This document shows positions 1-11,700 of a stretch of 64,000 nucleotides of DNA, piece after piece. The position numbers and the translations under genes are program-made. Where the stretch lies: assembly GCA_025345505.1 (NCBI GenBank), contig JANVCC010000270.1, forward strand, positions 3,681,722-3,745,721, given 5' to 3'. The notes below the pieces were generated by a model. The model searched no databases. It saw only the letters and a list, made by a program, of their open reading frames with translations, and was not told the DNA's origin. Every line of letters begins with the position of its first letter. The stretch's first letter is position 1. This stretch comes from Todiramphus chloris collaris (taxonomy: Eukaryota > Chordata > Aves > Coraciiformes > Alcedinidae).

Positions 1-3000
1 ATTAGCACGATGTGTGGAATGGCTCACCGTGGTTTTTCTGAAGCTCAGCACATCATTCTTTTTCCTTGGTTTTAGAAATCAGTATTTTTAAGGAGACTGT
101 ATGAGGGTTAATAAGTGCAATCTGTTGTATATGCACAAACAAGTCTTAAATTGATACTTAGCTTGAAATTGTTCTGTCTTAAACATATAGGTGGTTCTGA
201 AGACCTCAGAAAGGCCACTTGTTGCAGATAAACTCCCCAAATTTAAGCACTGATAGGACTCAACCCTCCATGTATTCCTTAAAGAACACACAAATATAAC
301 AGAGTTTAAGAGAATGCACCTATGAGGAAAAAAGAAAGGGATAAAAATATGATACACTGGGTTTCTAACAAAAAAAAAAATGTGTAATGAAATAGTCACT
401 CTACTCCAAAAGTCTGGAGGTGGGACAGTGCTAATGTATTTACTACCTTGTTACTGAACACTTTGTGTCTTTGGAAAGATTAAGGTACCTGGAACTTTCA
501 AATATTTAGTTTTTGGTAGAGTTTGTGCTTCTGTAGTTCAAAAAGGACAGTGGTGTTGTACATGTGAAATGTCTTAACTGTGAATGTTTTGGGGTGAATA
601 GAATTTTTAAGTCTAATTACCAATTATTTACAAAACACAAAATTTAAAGGCCACAAAGTTTTGTGTGAGGAACAAGGAATCTTTCTCATCTTTCCACAAC
701 TGAGTTCTTTTCATCAGTCAGCATTCAGTGCTGACAGAAGGAGTAAATTACTCAAAGGTTTTTGTTGTTAAGATGTCAAAAAGACCTTCAGAATGGTTGA
801 AACCACTGGCACCTACTGCACAGCTGAAAGAATTATAGTTAAAATAAAACTTCCAGTCGTAGTGCTTCAGAATATTAGAATGAATTAACCTGTCTGCCTT
901 TATTTTACTCTGCATAAACTGTTTGTTTGTTTTAAAGTGCTAAGGATGTTAATATTATTTGTTTTCTTTAAAAGTGTTTACATCCTGTTTGGAAAATGTG
1001 CAAAGTTACAGGCTTTGCAGGGAACAGAGTGTAGGTTTGTAAACCTTTTCAGTGTTATTTTTGGCATTGAATTGCTTTCAAATGTAGCTGAATACAAATA
1101 TTGTTGTTATTTTGAGTATCTTCAAAAACTTATTTATTTTTCATGGTTTGGGGTTTTTTGTCTTGTGGCTTTTACTTTCTGCTGATAATTTTTTGGCATA
1201 ACAATCATTGCACTTTAGCAGACAATAAAATCATTACATCTGTAAAATGGCAATTTAAACTTCTTCCCGTTGTCTTAAATGATGAGAACTGGTTTTAGAT
1301 ATTTCAGTCAAATGGAAAAAATAAAATAATTGAAGATATTTATCCTATTGTGCCTTGTTACATATGTTTTTTTGAGGGGAGAGGATTTTAAAAACCAAAT
1401 TACCATCTCTTCTTGTCCTATTTTTGCTATTTCTAATTAGTCTGGTTATTTGATTTAATGTCATAGTCAACAGATGATAAACCCTTTCTATCTGACAGCC
1501 TGGAAATGCTTGTCTGCATCAAACCATAAACTTGCTGCATAATAATTCCAGCAGTTAAAGGAAGAGTAAGTGGCCTTATGTCCCTGAGAGTTTCATTGCC
1601 AACCTTGGAAACAGCATTTAATGAAACCTGAGGTGCTCCACTCGGTGCAGTGTGTGCACTGGTTGAGGGCACTCCTCTGGGTACCGTGACCAGCAACAGG
1701 ATTTGAAGTTTGCTATTGACAGTAGGTTAAATTATTGATTTCTTTGAACTTCCAAAATTGAGGGGTTATTTGCTTTTTCTTTTTTTTTTAATGTGGACCA
1801 AAGAGAGTAGTTCTGATTCTGTGTAAAGCAGCTTTCTAAAACACCACTTTTATTATCCACAGGAAATCGTATTTCCTCTCCAACGTAAAGTACGTGGATA
1901 TTTATTTTGCTTAGCATTTCTGCTCCTGTTGGGGGGAGGTATACATAATGCCATTTGAGCAGAAGCTCTAGTAACTGTTAGAACTGATGTCATTCTTATT
2001 TTCTGTTTTAATTTGTGTTTTGTGCACAAAGCATATTCTAATAATGCCTTTTTCTGCATTAAATCTGAATATTATATCATGAGCATAAGCTGCATGCTTT
2101 TGTGCATTGCCATTCAACATCACACATGTGTAATTCCATATAAGCAATTAATTTTCTTCTTCATACACGATAGTATTCCAATCATGTGAGCCAAAAAAAA
2201 AAAGTGACTCTAATAAGGCTTCAATAACTGATTGTGAACATGAGAATTTTTTCAGTTACTCTTCTGTTTTTAGAGATAAGTTTTTTCATCGTCTGTATTT
2301 CAGTGAAGTGGAAAAAATGTGGAGACTAGTCCTTAGGATGACAACTAATCTAAGCCCAAGCAGCCTGTGATAAAATGGAATTCTGAATGTTATTCACAAA
2401 TTGATCTCCTAGCATTTACATAGCACACTGTTACAATTTATGTCCGTGTTACCAGAATTTGCTGTACAACTGCATCAGCTCATTGACAGAATATCTTTTG
2501 AATTACTTCTTTTTTTTTCCATCAAATTACTTCTTTTTTTTCTGCTCTCTAGACTGGGAGCAGCCCAAGGTGAAAGATTGCTTAAATCCTCAGTTGTTGC
2601 TTCAGAAGGAGTTCTTTGCGGACAGGTGAATTCAACACAGCTGAAACCCTCTTTTAGGTGAAAAGTCAAATATTTGGTCACTACCACCACAACCTTTAAG
2701 GTCAGTGGCACAAGTATTCTGTACTCTGTTACAGCAGCAAAATCTGCAGCCGGGCTGCATCAGTTTGGTACTTCACTGCATGTCTTTTGGTGAAAAAGAA
2801 TCAGAATTTGGTCTCCGAAGGTAGGTTTTTAATCTGAGTGCAAACTTTGATACCTTGTGAGAAAGGTTGTGTCCTGACAGCGTGCTGGTTCCTGTGCTTG
2901 GGCCTAAAGTTAGACTTGAAAACAGTTTGTGCATTAAGTTTTAAATGTAATCACAAAGGTATCTCAAAGTCCAGAAGGATCTTACTGCTTAGGGTGTTGT

Positions 3001-4843
3001 CCTCATATAGCATGTGTAAAACCAATTATTCTCTACAGTAATGATCTGCAGAAGTGTTTTCTTTCAGGAATGCACATTTTTTCCACTTTTAACTGTTCCC
3101 CTTGTAGTTACTGAAAGCTTTAGGAAGTTGCTACATGAATACTGGTGAGATGTCTTAGTTGTTCAAGGGAATGGACAGTCCACCTTTGAGTGTGACTTCT
3201 GTGACCTGAACAAAAACCCAACTATAAAGCAAAATAAACACTGAAGAGATATTTTCAATAGAATAAATATATGATTGATGTGGATGGCATTCCCTTTGAT
3301 TTGAGAGCGAAGTTTCTAAGTTTAATTCAGTTATTTGATATTGCCATTGTAAAATCTGCTTCTGGATTATCTATCAATATGAAGAATATTGATGAGGCCC
3401 TCGGAGCTAAAGTTCTAAAATCTTTTGTAATCATGTATCTGGAGTTTTTTATTTGTTTGAAATGTGCTTAACTTATTAAGACCATCAAAACTTCATTATC
3501 TATATATTTCTTTATTGAGGTTCTTAATATTTTGGGGTTTAGGGAATAATAAGGTATTTATGTGACTAAACTTTTGACTGTGGCACTATATAGAACAGCA
3601 CATAATGCTTCAGAAGTACTTATAGAAACCAGTAAAGATAGATGCCTATTCTACAGTATATGGCATCTGGGGTTGATAACTACAACACTTGTACTGTAAG
3701 CTTTGCAAACACAATCAGTGTTAGAACCATTTGGAATTGGCTGAACAAATAAAGAAAATAGGGAATCTGAAAAAAAATCTTTAAAACTCAAAAAAGGCAG
3801 AAAGTCCACCAGTGGAATTTTACCCCTCCAATAATGGTTTCCACCCAGCATGACTTAAACAACAGATCATGCACAATGTGGGATAAAATCTCTCCCTAAA
3901 GCATCCCGTGGGTAAAACACATTCTGCAAACCAGTAGTAGAAACAGATGTTGATGTTTTCACCCAGTGAACTTACCTAAACTAAAGGAGAGTGACCAAGG
4001 CATTGTCATGAAGCTCAAAAGTGGCAAGAACAAAGATGAAGTGATTTAACATATAGCTAATTTATGTTTTGTACAGGACTATATTACACAGCAAAAAAAA
4101 AGATAGCAGTTTTGAGTTGTGGCTGTACTGCATGCTCCTGTAACAGATTGGCTCCAGTTAAGTCCCAAAGGGTGACATTTAGGCTGTAAATACTGTATAA
4201 TATTATCTTTTTTCTTGATCAACTTTTTTATTTCCCTTTTTGTGTACAGTTCTCTATGTACATATTAAAAAAACAAACAAAACAACCACAAAAAAACTAA
4301 CACAGCATTTTGGGAAGCTTTTGTAGTCAGCTTTTCTTGCTCTTTCATTGCAGTTCTGAACTGAATGTGTCAATTTGGTGGTTTCTTTGGGTCTAAGTTT
4401 TCGCTCTGTGCTTTCAGGTTCTTAGAAAACCAGCAATAACAGTTGGATATTTGTTGGATATAACATTTAAAGCAAAACTTTTTCTGTGCAATTTCCACTT
4501 CCATGCCTTAGGATGGAGGCACAATGGAACACTTGGCCAATTGTAAGATTTCGAGAGCCTTTAAGCAGGTTTTGTCTTTTGTTTTCTTTTTTTTTTGTTA
4601 TAGAAAATGTTCTGTAGTACCTTATATACAGAATTTACAAATCCAAGTTTCTCATGCTCCTTTATTTGATTACAAGTTTCTCTTCAAATATTTTCATGAA
4701 CTTTCCATAGCTTATTGCATGTTCTTATAAGGAATGGTAAGCTATGCATCGACCTCTGTATAAAATACTCTGGTAACAAAAGTTTTACATTTTGTGATTG
4801 AAATGTACACATAAAATAAAGTTAAAATGAAGTGATGCACTTT
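1..4843 (+). other. Probable long 3' UTR of an upstream plus-strand gene, possibly TMEM170B
   Basis: AT-rich sequence with many short T and A runs, no CR1 and no credible coding exon (longest frame about 100 codons, low complexity). AATAAA hexamers on the plus strand occur near 845, 1224, 1321, 3234, 3262 and 3747, and at 4815-4820, the last followed by a GT-rich element. A Pumilio-type TGTAAATA is at 4185-4192. CR1 density rises right after 5 kb. This is the look of a long vertebrate 3' UTR. The gene identity is inferred only from the human order TMEM170B-ADTRP-HIVEP1; no coding sequence confirms it. Confidence 0.45.
4185..4192 (+). promoter_or_regulatory. Pumilio response element in the putative 3' UTR
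   Basis: Exact TGTAAATA, the consensus site of PUF-family RNA-binding proteins. Meaningful only if the region is transcribed as 3' UTR on the plus strand. Confidence 0.3.
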
Positions 4844-4868
4844 CCTCTAGACACTAGTGGTGTGTTCC
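4815..4868 (+). terminator. Poly(A) site: AATAAA plus GT-rich downstream element
   Basis: AATAAA at 4815-4820 and a GT-rich stretch (GTGGTGTGTTCC) at about 4857-4868, the standard spacing around a cleavage site near 4835-4845. This is the last such arrangement before repeat-rich intergenic DNA. Confidence 0.5.
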
Positions 4869-5030
4869 TGCAAGCGTCTTATTTCTGCTTTATAGACAGA
4901 AAAAACCAACCCTCAGTGGCACAAGACTGAAGTGTGTTGTGAGACTTTTATTTCTCCTTTTTTTCCTTCCTTTTTTTTTTTAATTTCTCCTTTTTTTTTT
5001 TTTAATGTTTCTAATGAACCTCAAGTTCAA
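4844..5030. other. Spacer with T-rich tract
   Basis: Short interval between the putative 3' end and the first CR1. It contains interrupted T-runs at about 4957-5005. Confidence 0.5.
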
Positions 5031-5755
5031 GGCAAGTGGAAGGTCCTGCACCTCAGCTGGGGCAACGCCTGGTACCAGCCCAGGCTGGGGCTGAAGGGAT
5101 CAAGAGCAGCCCTGCGGAGAAAGACCTGGGGGTGCTGGGGCTGAGAAGCTGGAGCTGAGCTGGTGCCCTGTGCTCACAGTCCAGAGCCACTGGCACCCTG
5201 GGCTGCCCCCCCAGCAAGGGAGGGGGGGATCCTGCCCCTCTGCTCCCAGGGCTCTGGGAAGGGAGAGAGAGACCCCCCTGCAGTGCTGGGGCAGCTCAGG
5301 AGTGCTCAGCACAGCAGAGACAGGGACCTGGTGGAGCGGGGCCAGAGGAGCCCCAGCGATGCTGGGAGGGCTGGAACCCCTCTGCTGGGAGCCAGGCTGG
5401 GAGAGCTGGGGGGGTTCAGCCTGCAGAGGAGAAGGCTCCCCAAGGGGAGACCTTCTGGGGGCCTTGCAGGGCTTGAAGGGTCCTGGCAGAAAGATGGGGA
5501 CAGAGTTTGGAGCAGGGCCTGTTGGGACAGGACAAGGGGTGATGGTTTAAACTAAAAGAGGGAGATTCAGACTGGAGAGAAGGGAGAGATTGTTGGTGCT
5601 GAGGGTGGGGAGAGCCTGTGCCAGGCTGCCCGGAGAGGTGGTGGCTGCCCCATCCCTGGCACCATTGCAGGGGAGGTTGCCCGGGGCTCTGAGCACCCTG
5701 CTCTAGCTGCAGATGGCCCTGCTCCCTGCAGGGGGGTGGCACTGGACGAGCTTTA
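5031..5755 (+). mobile_element. CR1 LINE, 5'-truncated, plus orientation
   Basis: Contains characteristic CR1 ORF2 C-terminal and 3' UTR blocks: GTCCTGCACCTCAGC, GAGCAGCCCTGCGGAGAA, TGTTCAGCC-like block, GACCTTCTGGGGGCCTT, then CAGGCTGCCCGGAGAGGTGG and CACTGGACGAGCTTTA. The reading frame is broken and 5' truncated as usual for CR1. The 3' end stops before the typical octamer tail. It shares long near-identical stretches with the copies at 15951, 25285, 26240 and 43275. Confidence 0.9.
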
Positions 5756-8700
5756 CATTAGAGTTTTATTATTGTGAAAGGGTTGGATGGTTTGTTTCTC
5801 TGCCCCAGTAACTTGCCTAGTATTTAGTAACCCACCTGCAAAGGAAGCTTTCTGTCACTAGGTGGTGATCTTGGTCTGTGCTTGTTTTTCTCCTTCCTCC
5901 CTTCTCTCCCTCCTTCCTTCCCCACTGCACTTCTAGATAACGACCAAAGCAATAATCCTGTTTTAATGTTGCTCCTGAATATTATGTCTGCAAAGGTAAA
6001 AAATCTTAGCATTTAAAGGCTTAGAGCAGACAGAAACTACTCGTCCTTATCTTTTTCTCATTAACTCTATCTTTGCTTATGATGAGGGGTACTCAAAGCA
6101 TCATTCAGTACTAATGGCCAGTAGCATGCTTAACTTGGTGATATTTAACATGGATGCTTCTAAAAGTCAAAATAAAAACTACAGGAGCAGATGAAAAAAT
6201 CCAGACCTGGAACATTTAAATTACTCTTTAAGTGTCTAGCAGAAGACATGGACTTTTTTTTTTCCCTAAGAAAGGATTAAAGTGGTAGCATGTTGGTTTG
6301 GGAATTCAGGACAAATATTTTGCCTGGTGGTAGGTAGTGAGGAAACGGGAAGAGTGGGTGTAGGCAATAAACTGGGACAGAAGGGAATCACTCCTTGAGG
6401 CTTTGCTTCTATTCGGTACGTGTAGATGTGGCTTTGAAAATGGTTAATAATATAATAAAATACTTCAGATTTCTGCATTTCAAAGCTGTGGGGTTTGGGA
6501 TCCTGGTCAGTATTTGGTTTTGGTTTTTTTCAACCAGGCTACACAGTCTTTCAAGTCTAACAGAAGTTTTCCAACTAATTATTTCAACAGGCTGAAATCT
6601 GTTAAATCTTAAGCTCTAAAGCTCTTTGAGATATCCTGTGGTAACTTCAAGGTGAAATAATAAATGGTGAGTCCCTCTCGTAAACTTTGAACGATGCCAA
6701 TATCAGCAATATTCTGCCTTTTACCATAGGCCTGAGGAGTGAGTTTTCTAGTGAGTTTGCAATGTGATAGTTGAATGGCCTTGCTTTTGCTGAGGGGCCT
6801 CTGACCATGAACAATCTAGAGTGTGGATCATGTATGTGGAAGGTATTTTAAATAAATTTTAAGGGACAGATTTCTTAGTCCAATAATTAAGCAGAAAGAA
6901 GAAAGCAAGCATACATGAGGTGCCAGAGATTGCACGATGGGCCGTTGCTCCTGCTGTCAAAATACTAACTTAGGTGGCAGAAGATTCATTGACTCAGTTC
7001 AAACCGATCCGATTTTGAACCCGAAACTTGTAAACCTCTGAGTTTTGAAGCAATGCTTTCATTTAAAAACAAGACAAACAAAAGTCTAAATAGCGTGATC
7101 TATTACAAAACAAATCCGTACCTAAAAGTCAGACTGAAGTGAAGACTTCTTGAAGTGCAGGAGGAATGAGTATGATAACCATTTTCTGTGCCCAAACAGT
7201 CTGGCATCCCCCTCCAAAAGCCCAGCGCCCATCAGCACTGCAGCTGGTGTGAAAAGATGCAGCTATGGCTGATGGAGAGATTGTTTCCCCTGTCTCTGGA
7301 TGTCCACCTGAGAAAAGGGGACCATCTCCTTTGGTGAAGCCTCAGTGGTAGCTAAAGAACAAACCCTATCCGGCTGTAAAAATGCGCATTTGAGGCTTTA
7401 AAGAGCAGATTTGCTGTTTGCTAAAGTGGCTATTACAGATCATAAGCCAGATGTCTGCAAGGTACAGCCTGGTATTAGGCTGCTTCCATCTTCTGCTGAT
7501 CTTCCTCCGAGTGTTTGACACTGGCATCCCTTGGTTCATGAAGGCTCAACCTGCTAATTTCACCTTATACCTAAAATAGGGACTGAGGATTGAACACCTC
7601 CTAGTGCCACGCCAAAAAAGAGCAGAAGCAGATGGTGCTGCACCTGTGAACATATCAGTGATTGTAACACTGTCTGCCCAATTATTTCCTCTGAATAATA
7701 GATGGGTCACCACCAGGTCATATCAATTGATCTTTCCAGCTTCTCTTCTGTAATTGTCAGGAAACTTCCCTTTCCAGGCTCAGTTTCACAAACATGGCAT
7801 TTAACAGGGGCATGGTTGAATTGCTTGGCTTGTGTGGTTATAGGAAAATAAAATCTGAGCGCTCAAGAATACAAGCATGTGAGGTCTGGGGGGATGGGAG
7901 TGGAGGGTCATAACATTTATTGCTAGACCATAGTGGGGCAAGAAAACCCTGCAGAAAGTCAGCTTTGTGGTGGTAGTTTTGGTTGCTTCTTTCTGTGGCA
8001 GTGTGTCGCTGTTTATGCCAGGAGTGGAGAGATGCAGCAACGTATAAATTCAGCAAGAGCAGGCAAAAGAAGCAACCTTATTAATTTACAACCCTGTTTT
8101 CTATCCCCTAGCCCCATAGGGCGGTTGGTCAGTGATCACCCATCTCCTAGGGGGATTGGCTAAAGTCCTACAGCACCCATTGCAAAATATTTTTCCAATG
8201 TACCATAAACAGAACTTAGCAAAACACCAGGTGTGGGTCCAGCTTACAAAAACCATCCTACTGTTTCTCATAACTCGTGTGAGAAAGGCAGGATTCTCAC
8301 CAAATATTGTGAGAACCTGAGAAAATCCCTCTGCTAGCAGCTTCTCAGCATCCACAGCAGTGAATATTCTGTGTAACTTCCCCAGCACCTGCATAGTTTC
8401 TGCTTTTGTATAAACAGCACAGGGTGTCTTTTAGGGCACGTTATTGTTGAGCTAAGCTTTAGGTTGTAGCAGCCTTAAAGCTAGCCTGCTTCTCCAGAGT
8501 GACAGTTCATTAATAGGTGCCTCTCAATTGTCTTCTTCACAGGCTCTTGACATGGGGGTTTTTTTGCAGCAGGACTCTTCCAAAAGGCTGTTACCTCTCT
8601 TCACAGGTCCCTGCTCCCTTCTGGTTCCCCTGGCCTCCTGCAACTCGCTCTGTACAGTGAGTATGAGATTAAAAATACAGGATGTCTTTTTTTTTTTCAT

Positions 8701-11700
8701 GAGTCAGCTGAGGTATTAGGACACAAAGCAAAAATCCTCCAGATATCCCCTGTTTCATACGTACACACGCTTAAGATAACACAGTTTGTAGTGAAGGAGT
8801 AATTCCTGTCGTACGCCTGTCCTGCAGCCCCCACAGTGCTGGTTGATTGCTCTGAGCAGGTTTTAAGGGCTTCTAAATTTCATTAGTCTGCCAGGTCGTC
8901 TTTGTGCTGTATTTTTCCTTCACGTGGCTTGAGACAGAAATGAAGCATCCAAAAAATAACTCTTTAAAACAAAATCTTTCAGAAGTATGGAAAAAGAAAA
9001 GAATAAATATGCTTATACTAGGGGCAAGCAAAATTATTGTTTGCTCCCTACCCATGGGAATCTTTTTCCAGGTGCTCTCAGGACATGCAGGAGCTGTCTG
9101 ACCAAATACCTTTGTGACTTCCTTTATTTATATAAGAAAAATGTGATAACTGAGCTACACCAGACAGAAGGACATCAGTACAGAGTTCTTGATTTTAGTA
9201 GCAAGGGGAATCACGGGCATAAACCAGCAAAATTTCCTTTTGTCTTGGTCCCTGGGTACTCTGGGAAGGCAGTCTGCTAGGGAGCAGGGGGGAATTCGAG
9301 CTGAAGATGTGCAAGGGTGTCTGCAGGATGTTGCTGTTCATTTGCAGTTCTGCCATGAGGACTTTGTGTCGCAGGAAGGGGAAAAGATGTGCCGGTGCAG
9401 TCTCATCTTTTATTCTCAGAATTGGGGTTATTTTAGAAGACAGCAATTCCAGGATAATAGCTTGAGTTAAGAATGTTCCTTAGCTAGGTGAGCACTGCCA
9501 CAGCTTTAGTTAGTGAATATGCAGCAGTTTAAGTTTACTTTTGATGAGATGCATACCCTAAAATCTTTGGTATACATAAAAGACACTTGGAAAAAAAAAT
9601 AAAAGAAACTACAACCAAACCAAACAAAATGCAAAACAACCTCAAAAAAAGCAACAAAAACCCCCACAAAACCAGACACTTATGCCACTTGGAAGCTTCT
9701 CAGTGCTCCAGGATATATCTTGAAACAGATCTTGAAATATACTGATGATTTCATCCTTTGCAGATGACTGTTCACATTACAAATGTCACCAGAACAAGCT
9801 ATTGGTACGTTCTGAAAGATGATGTGCGTTGAACGGGCTTGGCAGAAGAACAATTTTTTTTCCTGTAAGGTTCTTTTTTTTTTTTTTCTTCTCCTGTTCA
9901 TCACAGGAGACAGTTTGGGACAGTGCTATCATGAGAGAAGGGCTGAAGGGGTAGGGAGAGAGAATATGAAGAAGCCCTGTTGCTATTTTCTATGGCATCT
10001 TGATTTAGGAGTAGAAAGAGTTCCCTGTCTCAGTACTGAATTGTATTTGTAAGCCCTTTAGGAGAGGAACTGTTATTTTAAACATGCTCTTGATTTATTT
10101 TCATTGAAAAACTTAGGAGAGATGTTTCATGCCGCTGACTTCCCTAAGTAAGCACTCCAGGTTTTGCTGAAGCAGCAGTAAAACCAAACCATATATTAGT
10201 AAATGCATTTCACCCATAACTCTTTGTTACTGCACTATTCATGGGTTCATTGATCCAATGTCAAAAGAAGAGGGCAATTCAGTTTTAAATCCTTACTCTT
10301 GTGACGGCAATCTCAAACACTCCAAAAAACAGAGAAGCTTGAAAGATAAGATGTGTAGGGTCTGGCTTCCTATGGATGTTTTCCATAATAAGAAATTAAG
10401 CTAAAAAAGTCATTAATTCCAAAGCAAAAGTTAGGTGGGGATGGTTAACCTCGGGTGTGTGTAGCCAAGTGTTGTTAAAACTGACCTCTAAAATTGCTGT
10501 GCTAAAGGTCAGCATGTGGAAGACTTAATTGATGTGCCCTATAATGATGCTGAAAAATATCTAAAGACCCAGACGACTTCTAAGTGTTTGATCACACTAA
10601 TTACTGGCTAAAGCAGGGATGACAAAGTCCTAAAACTTCTCACCTCCCCCCCCTCTGCCTTAATATTTAAAGAACCCAGTGAAAATGTAGTAGCAGTTGT
10701 TCAGCATCCTACCTACCTGTGCCTGCACTGTGGTGGCATCTTGCACACCCCTATGGGAAGCAGCACCTTCTGTTCCACCAGAAGGGACTTCTGCCATCAA
10801 CAGAAGTGCCCTGTGTCGATATCTGGAGAGGAAAAAAGAAAAAGCTCAGTGTGTCCATTAGGATGTGTTTTCTTATGGGCAAATGAACAACTGGTGAAAG
10901 GAAACGTCCTGTGGAGAAAAAGTTGTTGAGTGATGTAGGACGGTGAAAGGAAGCAGATGAACGGTTGGGGATTTGGAGAGAGAGGGCGAAAGATGTTACA
11001 GGTCAGTTCGGGCAGAGAGTAACAAAGTATTTCAAGATAATTAGCTGGGGGGGGGGAAAAATGGTCAGGTTTTAATTTCCTGAACAATTAGGACTTCTTC
11101 TGCTTTCTTTGGAAAGCATTTTTTAAAGCACTTCATGTTAGGGAAAGAATTAAGGATCTGCAATAACAGAAATGGGAAGTCTAATAATCAGCTAATTAAA
11201 GCTAGACAATAGCTCCAGCTCTCATAAATAAGATCACACTCTGTCTTCTGGTTGGCACCGAATGAGATCAAACCTTTTGCAAAACATGTTTTGAGTGAAG
11301 GCTAATTCACTTCCACGTAGTGTCCACGTATTTTCTTAGGGGGGGGAAAAATTCTTATGAAACAAAGCACCAAGGCATTGATCTTGTAAAGGTGAAAAAA
11401 GGGAAGTGTGAAAGTTCAGCAGTGGATTTTTTCCAGAGCTCCCATGAGCCTTGGGGGAGCGGGTCTCCAGTTGGTACAAATAATCACAGCTTCATTATTT
11501 GCCTTCGTTTCGTAGGTGGCTTTACAGAAGCTGTCGGTTGCCCCTGGGCAACCTGGATGCCCTGTCAAATTGTTTCCTAAACTGTCTAAACAGAGAGGAC
11601 CTTTAGCTGTGTGGGAGGGAAGCATCGCTTCCCTTCCTGACTGAATGGCTCGCCCCTCTTTTGATTCTCAAACGCTGCAGCATCCTCGTGGCAACCTCAT

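Noticed and set aside
5163-5742. Several 100-130-codon frames on both strands
   Set aside because: They lie wholly inside a CR1 copy and do not follow the CR1 protein frame.
5824-5943. Basic minus-strand frame (GRKEKNKHR) as a possible ADTRP C-terminus
   Set aside because: Purine-rich low-complexity sequence, far downstream, and the junction would replace the conserved Gly with Val.
9780-9815. AGAACA ... GTTCT as an androgen response element
   Set aside because: Half-sites are separated by 13 bases, not the 3 required for a classical element.
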